This document shows, one piece after another, positions 1 through 6,390 of a stretch of DNA of 10,072 bases. Position 1 is the first letter of the stretch, and each line of letters begins with the position of its first letter. The notes below the pieces were generated by a model, which was given only the letters and a program-made list of their open reading frames with translations, was not told the origin of the DNA and did no database searches. Made by a program: the position numbers and the translations under genes. Location of the stretch: assembly GCA_048550535.1 (NCBI GenBank), contig JBLYYN010000003.1:1-10072 (forward strand), read 5' to 3'. This DNA is from CBDULX01 sp048550535. Its GTDB lineage: Bacteria; Pseudomonadota; Gammaproteobacteria; SZUA-229.

Positions 1-1592
1 ATTACCGCATGGAAAAACCGGCGTTGATGCGCAAGCTGGGATTGATCCTGGAAAATCTTAACGGGTTTAGAGAACTTGATGGAAGTTTCACCACCCGTGT
101 TAACATGCGTGCACCGAACCATGTACTTAGCTTACGCACAACCCTCGCGCCTCCTCCCGCGATTGCCTTCGATGACGGCACCTTGCCATTGGATATCAAC
201 GACCTGGTTTTTGCACAACGCACAGGATGGTCGGGCGACGGTACCCCCACCAGCTTTCACGCAGACTTCTTTGAGTCCAATGGCCGTGATCTTACCGGTT
301 CACTGAGAGACTTCGTGATTGGTGCCATTATCCAGCATTATCCCCTGACGCTGGAGCGCTCTGGACTGACCATGGATGAAAATGGCAACCCAAGACAGCC
401 GGACTTTCGCTTCGCTACTGAAGCTGAACTGGATGCTCTGGAAGCCTTCATGCTGTCCATCGGTCGGCAGGAGGAAAATGATGACCTGAACACCTTAACC
501 CTCAGCGACGAAGTGGCCGATCGCGGTCGACTCAACTACATGGGCTTCAACGTGTTCGATCCTGATCCAACGGATAATCGCCCACCGCTAAACTGCAACT
601 CCTGTCATTTTAATGGTGGTGCCAACACAGACCCGACATTCGCCTTCGTGGCCGGTGTTACACCAAACCATGACCTGACAGATCTGGCGGCTAATGGTGG
701 TAGCATTCCGAGCCATAACCGTTCCTTTGGACCCCAGGTGGAGCGTCTGGCAGACCAGGCGGGTGACATCATTGTCCAGGTGGTCGATGACCCCAGTGTT
801 GCCGGTAACTGCTTTACTCAGGGTCTATCTGCAGTACCCCTGCTGCCAGGAGATATGGTAGGTATACCTAGCGAAGGTTGCGATGCCAATCCATTCGACA
901 ACGGTTACCTGTTTGGCTTCGACGATGAGCTTGCAGGCATGAGAGCGGCAAATAATCGCTTCAACGTGCCAGTGGTATTTGAAGCCATGGATAACCCACC
1001 CTTCTTCCATGGGCATCAGATCAATACGATTGAGGGTGCGGTCGCCTTCTATGCCACCAATCGACACCTCCGCAACGGAGAATTCCTGCCGGCCATTGTT
1101 CCTCTGAATGGATCACAGGTCGCTAACGTAGCTCGATTCATGCGTGTCATGGGCGCGGACTTCAATGCGGCGTCAGCCATCACCCTGTCGAGCAAAGCCC
1201 TGGATCTAAGAGCCCCCGCCGACAGAAGGACCAATGCACGTCTGGCCCTGGCTGAGGTGGATGACGCCATTGAACTTCTGGATCCGGTCGACCTGCACAT
1301 AACAGACGCCGTCCCTTTGTTCAGAGAGGCACGTGATCGCCTCGAGACTGCTTCGCGTAATGGCAATCGCAAGACACTGACCGCGGCAATAGCTACCCTG
1401 CAGGCAGCCCAGAATTCAATGGTGACACGTAGTTCACCAGGGGCCGCAGCAGGATCAGCAGTGCCAGCTACAGCTCCAAGGTCAGACCGGGGCCCAAGAG
1501 CAGGACGGGGCCGAGGAGCAGGACAGGGTCAAAGAGCAGAACAGGACCAGGGCACAGGGCAGGGTCGAGTACGAGACCGAGCAAGAAGGTAA
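1..1592 (+). CDS. Large di-heme cytochrome c (CCP/MauG superfamily), copy A, 5'-truncated by window edge
   Basis: The reading frame is open from base 3, and the first visible codons align with the interior of copy B (about residue 301 of that protein), so this is a fragment and the ATG at base 9 is internal. The N-terminal domains and first heme site lie outside the window. Visible are the second c-type heme site CNSCH at 594-608, and the motif NPPFFHGHQ followed by a TIEGAVAFY-like segment. The latter corresponds to the conserved TAPYFHxG...LEEVVxFY region of di-heme peroxidases and MauG. A helical C-terminal segment follows. Unlike copy B, it continues into a low-complexity Gly/Arg/Gln/Ala tail of about 50 residues with hexapeptide repeats. 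Likely a periplasmic redox enzyme; substrate unknown. Alignment by eye suggests about 75-80% protein identity to copy B. A terminator follows 27 bp after the stop. Superfamily is confident, reaction is not. Confidence 0.9.
   Translation, partial: YRMEKPALMRKLGLILENLNGFRELDGSFTTRVNMRAPNHVLSLRTTLAPPPAIAFDDGTLPLDINDLVFAQRTGWSGDGTPTSFHADFFESNGRDLTGSLRDFVIGAIIQHYPLTLERSGLTMDENGNPRQPDFRFATEAELDALEAFMLSIGRQEENDDLNTLTLSDEVADRGRLNYMGFNVFDPDPTDNRPPLNCNSCHFNGGANTDPTFAFVAGVTPNHDLTDLAANGGSIPSHNRSFGPQVERLADQAGDIIVQVVDDPSVAGNCFTQGLSAVPLLPGDMVGIPSEGCDANPFDNGYLFGFDDELAGMRAANNRFNVPVVFEAMDNPPFFHGHQINTIEGAVAFYATNRHLRNGEFLPAIVPLNGSQVANVARFMRVMGADFNAASAITLSSKALDLRAPADRRTNARLALAEVDDAIELLDPVDLHITDAVPLFREARDRLETASRNGNRKTLTAAIATLQAAQNSMVTRSSPGAAAGSAVPATAPRSDRGPRAGRGRGAGQGQRAEQDQGTGQGRVRDRARR
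1496..1567 (+). repeat. Four 18-bp tandem repeats inside copy A coding tail
   Basis: Four consecutive degenerate 18-bp units (1496-1513, 1514-1531, 1532-1549, 1550-1567) share the pattern (A/G)(A/G)GAGCAG(G/A)ACAGGG(T/C)C(A/G). Being a multiple of three, they give the hexapeptides RAGRGR, GAGQGQ, RAEQDQ and GTGQGR in frame. The homologous DNA downstream of copy B contains only one such unit (around 5796-5813), so the array probably grew by slippage or unequal crossing-over in copy A. The resulting tail is probably disordered and basic. Confidence 0.75.
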
Positions 1593-1619
1593 GCTCCACT
1601 CGAAACTAAACCAGCAATT

Positions 1620-1647
1620 AAAGGGGAGCAATTGCTCCCCTTTTTTT
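1620..1647 (+). terminator. Intrinsic terminator of cytochrome copy A
   Basis: The perfect 7-bp GC-rich stem GGGGAGC (1623-1629) / GCTCCCC (1634-1640) has an AATT loop and is followed by seven T residues (1641-1647). The 18-bp core is a complete palindrome flanked by AAA and TTT. It lies 28 bp after the stop of copy A. It may also act on transcripts of the convergent DUF2007 gene, although on that strand only a short T run follows the stem. Confidence 0.93.
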
Positions 1648-1794
1648 ATATGATAACAGGTGGCAAGAAGTTATATTCAAGCCTGGCATCATGTTGACAG
1701 CTTACATTTTCAACAATGATATGCTGCTTTATGCCGGCCCAAACCCACGCTTTTTTATGGCTGAACTTTATTGAGTCAATAAGCCCTTGACTAT

Positions 1795-2121
1795 CTATGA
1801 CATTAAGTAATAAATAAGTATTGTAAAAATAAGTGTAAATATTGTAATCAATAGTTTTGCTGATCTTGAAGTGGATTTATTATTTGGCTCAACAGTCCTT
1901 GATATTTTATTCCCTTCATACTCTGCAATAATTTCATTCGCTACGGCTATATCTTTATTTGCAACATGTATATTGGCAAAATCGAATGCAGCCAGATCAC
2001 CAACACCTCCCTGCAAATAATGACCTCCAACGTGAGACTCAATGCCGTTAGCGCGTAAAAGCCCATCAACAATATGGGCCTCGGTAATATTTTGTGCTTT
2101 ATATACTATATGCATCGACAT
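1795..2121 (-). CDS. DUF2007 (putative signal-transducing) domain protein with C-terminal membrane anchor
   Basis: A 108-residue protein. Residues 3-68 match the small alpha/beta DUF2007 fold as I know it: an opening strand with VYKA, the helix EAHIVDGLLRANGI, a GGxGDL turn, and a closing strand IHVANKD followed by the helix IAVANEIIAEY. After a polar Ser/Asn/Lys/Arg linker, residues about 89-106 are strongly hydrophobic (LLITIFTLIFTILIYYL) and end two residues before the C-terminus. This predicts a tail-anchored protein with the domain in the cytoplasm. The family is often described as putative signal-transducing, but no molecular function is established. Two start codons are possible (2121 or 2115); neither has a strong Shine-Dalgarno sequence and the second gives the more typical MHIVYKA beginning. 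It is convergent with copy A and monocistronic here. Confidence 0.85.
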   Translation of the reverse strand: MSMHIVYKAQNITEAHIVDGLLRANGIESHVGGHYLQGGVGDLAAFDFANIHVANKDIAVANEIIAEYEGNKISRTVEPNNKSTSRSAKLLITIFTLIFTILIYYLMS

Positions 2122-2332
2122 CTGCTAATGATTATTGATTCACACAAGGCCGCAATTAACTTGACGACTGAAGCAGAATACAGCAGCGGATTAGCTGGCC
2201 CATGTTAAATTGTGGCATTAAATTCCTCACTAAATAAACGACTAACAGGCTCTAAAACATTGCAGCCACTATAACACTAGCACCCATCATGCCCAAGTTG
2301 GATAAATTCTGAGATAGAGGCGAATAAATATA

Positions 2333-2383
2333 CACTGACTTAATCAAGTCAGTGGGTAACATTTGGGAACCTCTGATTAAGTC
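2333..2383. repeat. Two overlapping, mutually exclusive inverted repeats
   Basis: The perfect 9-bp inverted repeat CACTGACTT (2333-2341) / AAGTCAGTG (2346-2354) has a 4-nt loop. It overlaps a second perfect 10-bp inverted repeat GACTTAATCA (2337-2346) / TGATTAAGTC (2374-2383). The shared bases mean only one stem can form at a time. No T tract follows either, so a plain terminator is unlikely. No downstream gene starts close enough to assign an attenuation role. Confidence 0.6.
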
Positions 2384-2447
2384 TGATTGTAGTAGACCTT
2401 GATAATAAATATTCAGGTTTTTCACGAAGTGAGGCATTTTCCCATCA

Positions 2448-2484
2448 CCTGTTGGTCGCCGAGCACATCAGGCGACCTAACAGG
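2448..2484. repeat. Strong REP-like hairpin
   Basis: The left arm CCTGTTGGTCGCC (2448-2460) pairs with GGCGACC (2471-2477) plus AACAGG (2479-2484), giving a 13-bp stem with a single bulged T (2478) and a 10-nt loop. It is GC-rich within AT-rich surroundings and has no T tract, so it resembles a repetitive extragenic palindrome or a structured RNA more than a terminator. Whether it recurs in the genome cannot be told from this window. Confidence 0.65.
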
Positions 2485-2512
2485 CATTGTGTTTAGCCAT
2501 AACCATGCACAG

Positions 2513-2535
2513 GCAATAGCAATAGCAATAGCAAT
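2513..2535 (+). repeat. GCAATA hexanucleotide tandem repeat
   Basis: Three full copies of GCAATA and a fourth partial one (GCAAT) run without interruption. The repeat lies outside any gene I accept, so it is a non-coding simple-sequence repeat open to slippage. Confidence 0.9.
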
Positions 2536-2859
2536 TTTAATGTTCACTGGGTGTATTAGCGCAGTGGACATTTTTAAGCATACATATTCTCAAGCCAATG
2601 ACAGTTGACTAAACAAGCATCAATTACATTATTCCGCGCATTCAGCAATGACTGCAACATTAAGTTAATTGCTCAACTGAACATGTAACAATTTTCAATA
2701 TCTCACACAACAATAAAAATCCATCATCTGTATTTGAAAATCTCGCACCTCTTTAATAACCAATCAACGTACAACCAATAAAGTTATACCATCTCATATT
2801 ACTTATGTAGCAGTTGAAAACGTTATTTATTTATAATAAACAAATACACCCAGAAAATA

Positions 2860-3275
2860 ATGCATAAATCACATGAGTATCTATCATAATTAAATCCCGG
2901 GCCATCTCTTAATAAAACATTATCACCAATTACTTATGCGCAAAATTTTCAGTTATTACGGATCATTTTAATTAAAATTGTGAAGAGCCTCGATAAACAA
3001 AAATAACGTGACAAATATTAATGCGCATAATTTTCAAATGTTGTGGATTTTTCAATTGAAACTGCCAGCAGACCAGCCAAACAAAGAGATAGTGTAAAAT
3101 TATTTTGCATATAACAATTAAGGTTCCGCGAACCCGTTTAGTTAAAACTGTGAGCCAACTCTAGAAATAATTGGCTTGTGAAAAATAATTATGCGCTTAG
3201 AAGCCAGGCGCTGAGAATCACTTCATTTAAAAATGTGAGCGTCCTCTCGGAAAGACAAACTGACGACAACTAACG
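2860..3275. repeat. Degenerate tandem repeat array, period about 85 bp, upstream of copy B
   Basis: Four clear units begin with ATGCGC or a variant at 2936, 3021, 3105 and 3191. A weaker unit precedes them at 2860 (ATGCAT). Each unit has a 10-12-bp AT palindrome in its middle: TTTTAATTAAAA at 2966-2977, TTTCAATTGAAA at 3050-3061, an imperfect one near 3136-3148, and CATTTAAAAATG at 3224-3235. Next comes a (A/T)(C/T)TG(T/C)(G/C)A motif spaced 84, 86 and 85 bp between units, then AAACAAA-like and TG-AAA-TATT segments. The spacing is nearly constant although the units have diverged. No coding capacity is seen. The phase, close to eight helical turns, would place the palindromes on one face of the helix, which fits repeated protein-binding sites; that is inference. 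Confidence 0.7.
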
Positions 3276-3350
3276 TCATCTACACAACCCAACATTTCTA
3301 TGTGGGTTGAAATGATCTTTTAAATAAAATGTTTTGTGATCATCGGCATT

Positions 3351-3365
3351 TTCGCATAAAGCGAA
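3351..3365 (+). promoter_or_regulatory. Small hairpin in the leader just before copy B
   Basis: TTCGC (3351-3355) and GCGAA (3361-3365) form a perfect 5-bp stem around ATAAA, ending 23 bp before the Shine-Dalgarno sequence of the cytochrome gene. It could affect mRNA stability or ribosome access, or simply be chance given its size. Confidence 0.35.
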
Positions 3366-3388
3366 TATTCACACGAACTATAACGAGT

Positions 3389-3392
3389 GAGG
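3389..3392 (+). promoter_or_regulatory. Shine-Dalgarno site that sets the start of copy B
   Basis: GAGG lies 9 nt before the ATG at 3402. The alternative GTG at 3387 is only five codons upstream in the same frame and would overlap this site, so the ATG is preferred. From there the protein also begins with a typical signal layout: basic residues followed by a hydrophobic core. Confidence 0.65.
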
Positions 3393-3401
3393 CATCCAGA
3401 T

Positions 3402-5759
3402 ATGAACAAAAGAGACATACGCAGAAATTTAACGCGCTATAGCATTGGCCTGATCTTTTTTTTAGGCGCGTATACGATCATCGCAGTTCCCCCATGGTCA
3501 ACCTCCGAGCCGAAAACAACATCAGAAGTAGCAGGTCTCGCATCGGTCAGCAACTTACAAAAAAACTATGAGCAATGGTCTGAAGGTTACGGCGCTAATG
3601 AGCCAGCAGGTCCGGTGCTCACCATGCTGTGGACCCGGGGTCTATCAAGCGAATTCAGTAACGCCAAGGGCATAGCCCAGCTAAACCTGGAGAAGGGTAC
3701 GGTGAGCGTCCGGATCAAGGGTCTTGAGGACACCGACATTACTGACGTGTGGCTGGTAGATAACCAGCCTGGTTTTGGCCGCTCGGTGATACCGGAACAA
3801 GGTGACCACATGCTGAAAGTTGGTAGCCTTCAGTTCGACGGAGATAAAGCATGGCTGGATGCAAAGATTGAAAGTCTTGCAGAATTCCAGCTGGACATGA
3901 TTGTGTTAGCACGACGTGACGGAACACCGGGCCAGGATGGTGTTCTTTACGGAACCACCTCACTGTTTCAGAAAATGTATCATTACCCCAAACATTCTAC
4001 CCCCAGGAAACAAGTTTCACACAACGGCTTTTCATTAATCAACACTGCCCATGCAACGGGTATCACTCCGCCGAATTTCTTCCCGAATCTGGATTCGGAC
4101 CTGGTCAATCTCGGCAGGAATCTGTTCTTCAACGAGACCTTCGACGGCAACGGCCGTAACTGCGGCACCTGCCATAAGGAGGACGATAACATGGCGCTGG
4201 GGCTTAAGACCATCGCCGCCCTACCGCCTGAAGACCCACTGTTTATCGTTGAGCAGGCGTTTCGGCCGGATGGATCTCCGAATCCCCTGTTCAATGAATT
4301 CAAAATGGAGAAACCGGCACTGATGCGCAAGCTGGGACTGATCCTGGAAAACCTCGATGGATTCAGGAATCGTAACGGGCAGTTCACGAACCGTGTCGCC
4401 ATGCGTGCACCGCAGCACGTACTCAGTATGCGTACCACCCTCGCTCCGCCCCCGATAAACAATGACGACGGTACCTTGCCGGTGGACCCGCTAGACCTGG
4501 TCTTCGCCGAGCGCACAGGATGGAGCGGTGACGGTACGCCCACGGGCTACCAGGAGGATTTCTTCGAGTCAAATAACAGGGAACTTACGGGCTCTCTGAG
4601 GGACTTTGCGATTGGTGCCATTGTCCAGCACTTCCCCTTGACCATGGAGCGTTCCGCGTTTGATACGGATGAAAACGGCATCCCGAGGCAGCCGGACTTC
4701 CGCTTCGCCACGGAGCATGAGCTGGATGCGTTGGAGGCCTTCATGCTGTCTCTAGGACGGCAAGAGGAAAACCAGAACATCAACGACATTCAGCTCGTGG
4801 ATGAGGTGGCCGATCGTGGCCGACTCAACTACATGGGCTTCAACGTGTTCGATACCGACCCGAACGATGGCAGGCCAGCTCTCAACTGCAACGCCTGTCA
4901 TTTCAACGGCGGTGGCAACACCAACCCTGAGTTTCCGTTCCCGCCGGGGGTGACGCCCAACCATGACCTGGCTGACCTGATCGCGGCCGGTGGCAGTATC
5001 CCGAGTCACAACCGCTCCTTTGGCCCGCAGGTGGAGCGTCTGGCTGACCAGGCCGGCGACGTCATCGTCCAGGTGGACGACGACCTCAGCGTTCGCGGTA
5101 ATTGCTTCAACCAGGGACTGGCTGCAGTGCCTCTGCTCCCGGCTGACCTGCCCGACGATCAGGAACCGGTACCAACGCCAAGCCGTGGATGCAGTGACAA
5201 CCGCTTCGACAACGGGTTCGACTTCCGCATTGGTGAGCCGCGTCGGTTTCGAGATCTGAGGGTAGCGGACAATCGCTTCAACGTCCCACCGGTCTTCGAG
5301 GCCATGGATAACCCGCCGTTCTTCCACGGGCATCAGATCAACACAGTGGAAGGTTCCGTCGCATTCTACGCCAGCAACCGGCACCTTCGCGATGGAACTT
5401 TTCTACCCGCTATCGTGCCACTTAACGGCGCCCAGATCATCAACGTGGCCCGTTTCATGCGTGTTATGGGGGCAGACTTCAATGCGGCATCAGCCATCAC
5501 CCTGTCCCGCAAAGCCCTGGATCTAAGTTCCCCTGCCGACAGAAAGACCAATGCAAGTCTGGCCCTGGCTGAGGTGGATGATGCGATTGAACTTCTGGAT
5601 CCGGTCGACCTGCACATCACAGACGCCGTACCTTTGTTCAGAGAGGCACGTAACTACCTCGATGCTGCTTCGCGTAATGGCAATCGAAATAGACTAAGGG
5701 ATGCAGTAGCTACGCTGGAGGTAGCCCAGAATGCTATGGTCGTACGTAATTTACCATAG
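3402..5759 (+). CDS. Large di-heme cytochrome c (CCP/MauG superfamily) with N-terminal beta domain, copy B
   Basis: 785 residues from the ATG. Residues 1-9 are basic and about 12-31 hydrophobic with no obvious cleavage site, so it is exported and may stay membrane-anchored. Residues about 65-190 form a beta-rich domain I cannot name. From about 210 the cytochrome part begins with LGRNLFFNETFDGNGRNCGTCH, whose heme site is C254-H258; the second site CNACH is C496-H500. NPPFFHGHQ (637-645) plus the following TVEGSVAFY matches the TAPYFHxG/LEEVVxFY region of di-heme peroxidases and MauG. M686 or M689 is a candidate axial ligand. The protein is about twice the usual CCP length, and its heme sites are 242 residues apart, wider than in classical CCP and nearer to RoxA-type rubber oxygenases. 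Periplasmic redox enzyme; peroxidase, oxygenase or other substrate is undecided. Paralogue of copy A, followed by its own terminator. Confidence 0.93.
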   Translation: MNKRDIRRNLTRYSIGLIFFLGAYTIIAVPPWSTSEPKTTSEVAGLASVSNLQKNYEQWSEGYGANEPAGPVLTMLWTRGLSSEFSNAKGIAQLNLEKGTVSVRIKGLEDTDITDVWLVDNQPGFGRSVIPEQGDHMLKVGSLQFDGDKAWLDAKIESLAEFQLDMIVLARRDGTPGQDGVLYGTTSLFQKMYHYPKHSTPRKQVSHNGFSLINTAHATGITPPNFFPNLDSDLVNLGRNLFFNETFDGNGRNCGTCHKEDDNMALGLKTIAALPPEDPLFIVEQAFRPDGSPNPLFNEFKMEKPALMRKLGLILENLDGFRNRNGQFTNRVAMRAPQHVLSMRTTLAPPPINNDDGTLPVDPLDLVFAERTGWSGDGTPTGYQEDFFESNNRELTGSLRDFAIGAIVQHFPLTMERSAFDTDENGIPRQPDFRFATEHELDALEAFMLSLGRQEENQNINDIQLVDEVADRGRLNYMGFNVFDTDPNDGRPALNCNACHFNGGGNTNPEFPFPPGVTPNHDLADLIAAGGSIPSHNRSFGPQVERLADQAGDVIVQVDDDLSVRGNCFNQGLAAVPLLPADLPDDQEPVPTPSRGCSDNRFDNGFDFRIGEPRRFRDLRVADNRFNVPPVFEAMDNPPFFHGHQINTVEGSVAFYASNRHLRDGTFLPAIVPLNGAQIINVARFMRVMGADFNAASAITLSRKALDLSSPADRKTNASLALAEVDDAIELLDPVDLHITDAVPLFREARNYLDAASRNGNRNRLRDAVATLEVAQNAMVVRNLP

Positions 5760-5860
5760 CCAGCAGCTCCCTCACCAACACCAGGCTCGGATCCAAGAGC
5801 AGGACAGGCTCGAGTAGGAGACCGTGCAAGGAGGCAGGTTCCACTCGAAACTAAACTAGT
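5760..5860 (+). pseudogene. Untranslated relic of the copy A-type C-terminal tail
   Basis: Downstream of the copy B TAG (5757-5759), the same frame stays open through sequence that aligns with the translated tail of copy A. It includes AGAGCAGGACAGG (5796-5808), a block equivalent to VRDRARR in copy A (here VGDRARR), and then CCACTCGAAACTAAAC, which is shared with the copy A 3' flank. The copy A stop TAA aligns with a CAG here. Thus either copy B gained an early stop or copy A lost one and was extended. The relic would add about 30 residues or more if the TAG were read through. Confidence 0.7.
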
Positions 5861-5877
5861 TACGCCAGCAATTGACA

Positions 5878-5904
5878 GGGGGGGGGCAACAGCCCCCCTT
5901 TTTT
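5878..5904 (+). terminator. Intrinsic terminator of cytochrome copy B
   Basis: The stem GGGGGGC (5881-5887) / GCCCCCC (5892-5898) has an AACA loop and is followed by six T residues (5899-5904). It sits in the place corresponding to the copy A terminator, after a shared CCAGCAATT stretch, but the stem sequence differs, so the hairpin was kept while its bases changed. Confidence 0.93.
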
Positions 5905-6390
5905 ATCTGAGAACGGCTTGAAACAAGTAATATCTTTGTGTTGTGCGCCTTAAGCACACAAATAAAACATTAGCGTTTATTTGCGTTCATTTGCGGACTA
6001 TTACTTTTAATCGCCTGCTTCAGGGTATGGGGTGGCCAGTTCATTCAATTCATATATGCCTAAGCAGCTAGTGTTCTGTTAAAAGCGAGCCATCAAACCA
6101 TCCATAACATTTTCGTTTTTTTATATTTTGCGCGCTGTTATTTTATTAATTCTGTATCGAAGTTTTTAATTAAACTCGGCTTGTCTGCTGGACATGTTGC
6201 ATATGCCAAAATTGGTGAGATAACTGGAAATATACTAAATACTGTTTTCACACGAATCCTTTTCATTCTTTAAAGCTAACAGTTTATGACACAACACCAT
6301 AACTTAATGAAACAAACGACACGAAACAATCCGGAGCAGATCATAATTGTTTCTCATATTAGCAAAGACTATGCTTAGCATGATTGGCCA
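5905..6390. other. Gene-free spacer after copy B
   Basis: No supported gene on either strand. It holds an imperfect TTTGTG...GCACACAAA inverted repeat (about 5935-5963) and three 10-bp tandem units (5971-6000); the rest is AT-rich without visible structure. On the minus strand this is the 3' side of the methyltransferase gene. I see no clear hairpin-plus-T terminator for that gene, only a short ATGCT/AGCAT palindrome near 6370. Confidence 0.6.
5971..6000 (+). repeat. Three 10-bp tandem units of the TTGCGTTCAT type
   Basis: TAGCGTTTAT, TTGCGTTCAT and TTGCGGACTA follow each other directly and share the pattern T(T/A)GCG(T/G)(T/A)(C/T)(A/T)(T/A). From memory, similar (T)TGCGTTCATT strings recur in spacers of many proteobacterial genomes, but I cannot verify that here. 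Function unknown. Confidence 0.6.

Larger units (their letters stand above)
2122..3384. other. Long gene-free, AT-rich spacer upstream of cytochrome copy B
   Basis: No convincing gene is seen on either strand. The short open frames have no Shine-Dalgarno sequence and no recognisable protein pattern. The left third carries overlapping hairpins, a strong REP-like hairpin and a GCAATA hexanucleotide repeat. The right half carries a degenerate tandem array of about 85 bp. The last 110 bp contain AACCC(A)ACAT-TTCT-ATGTGGGTT (a 9-bp stem with one bulge near 3290-3310), a spaced ATGATC/GATCAT pair and a small hairpin before the start codon. I could not find a well-spaced sigma-70 promoter by eye. 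The length and structure suggest a heavily regulated leader or decayed mobile DNA. Confidence 0.6.

Noticed and set aside
2252..2437. 61-codon open frame on the minus strand in the long spacer
   Set aside because: No Shine-Dalgarno sequence, no recognisable pattern, and it spans the overlapping inverted repeats.
2399..2608. 69-codon plus-strand frame with an AIAIAIA run
   Set aside because: The run comes from the GCAATA hexamer repeat; the start is a TTG without a ribosome-binding site.
2936..3275. CRISPR array reading of the 85-bp periodic region
   Set aside because: The units are degenerate along their whole length, with no identical repeats separated by unique spacers, and no cas genes are present.
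3307..3330. TTGAAA and TAAAAT as a promoter for copy B
   Set aside because: The gap between them is only 12 bp, too short for a sigma-70 promoter.
3387..3401. GTG start for copy B five codons upstream
   Set aside because: It overlaps the GAGG ribosome-binding site, which is correctly spaced from the ATG at 3402.
4752..5384. Long open frame (about 210 codons) on the minus strand inside copy B, and a second at 3983-4543
   Set aside because: Both are antisense to a clearly conserved coding region, their composition follows the GC-rich sense codons, and they show no recognisable domain.
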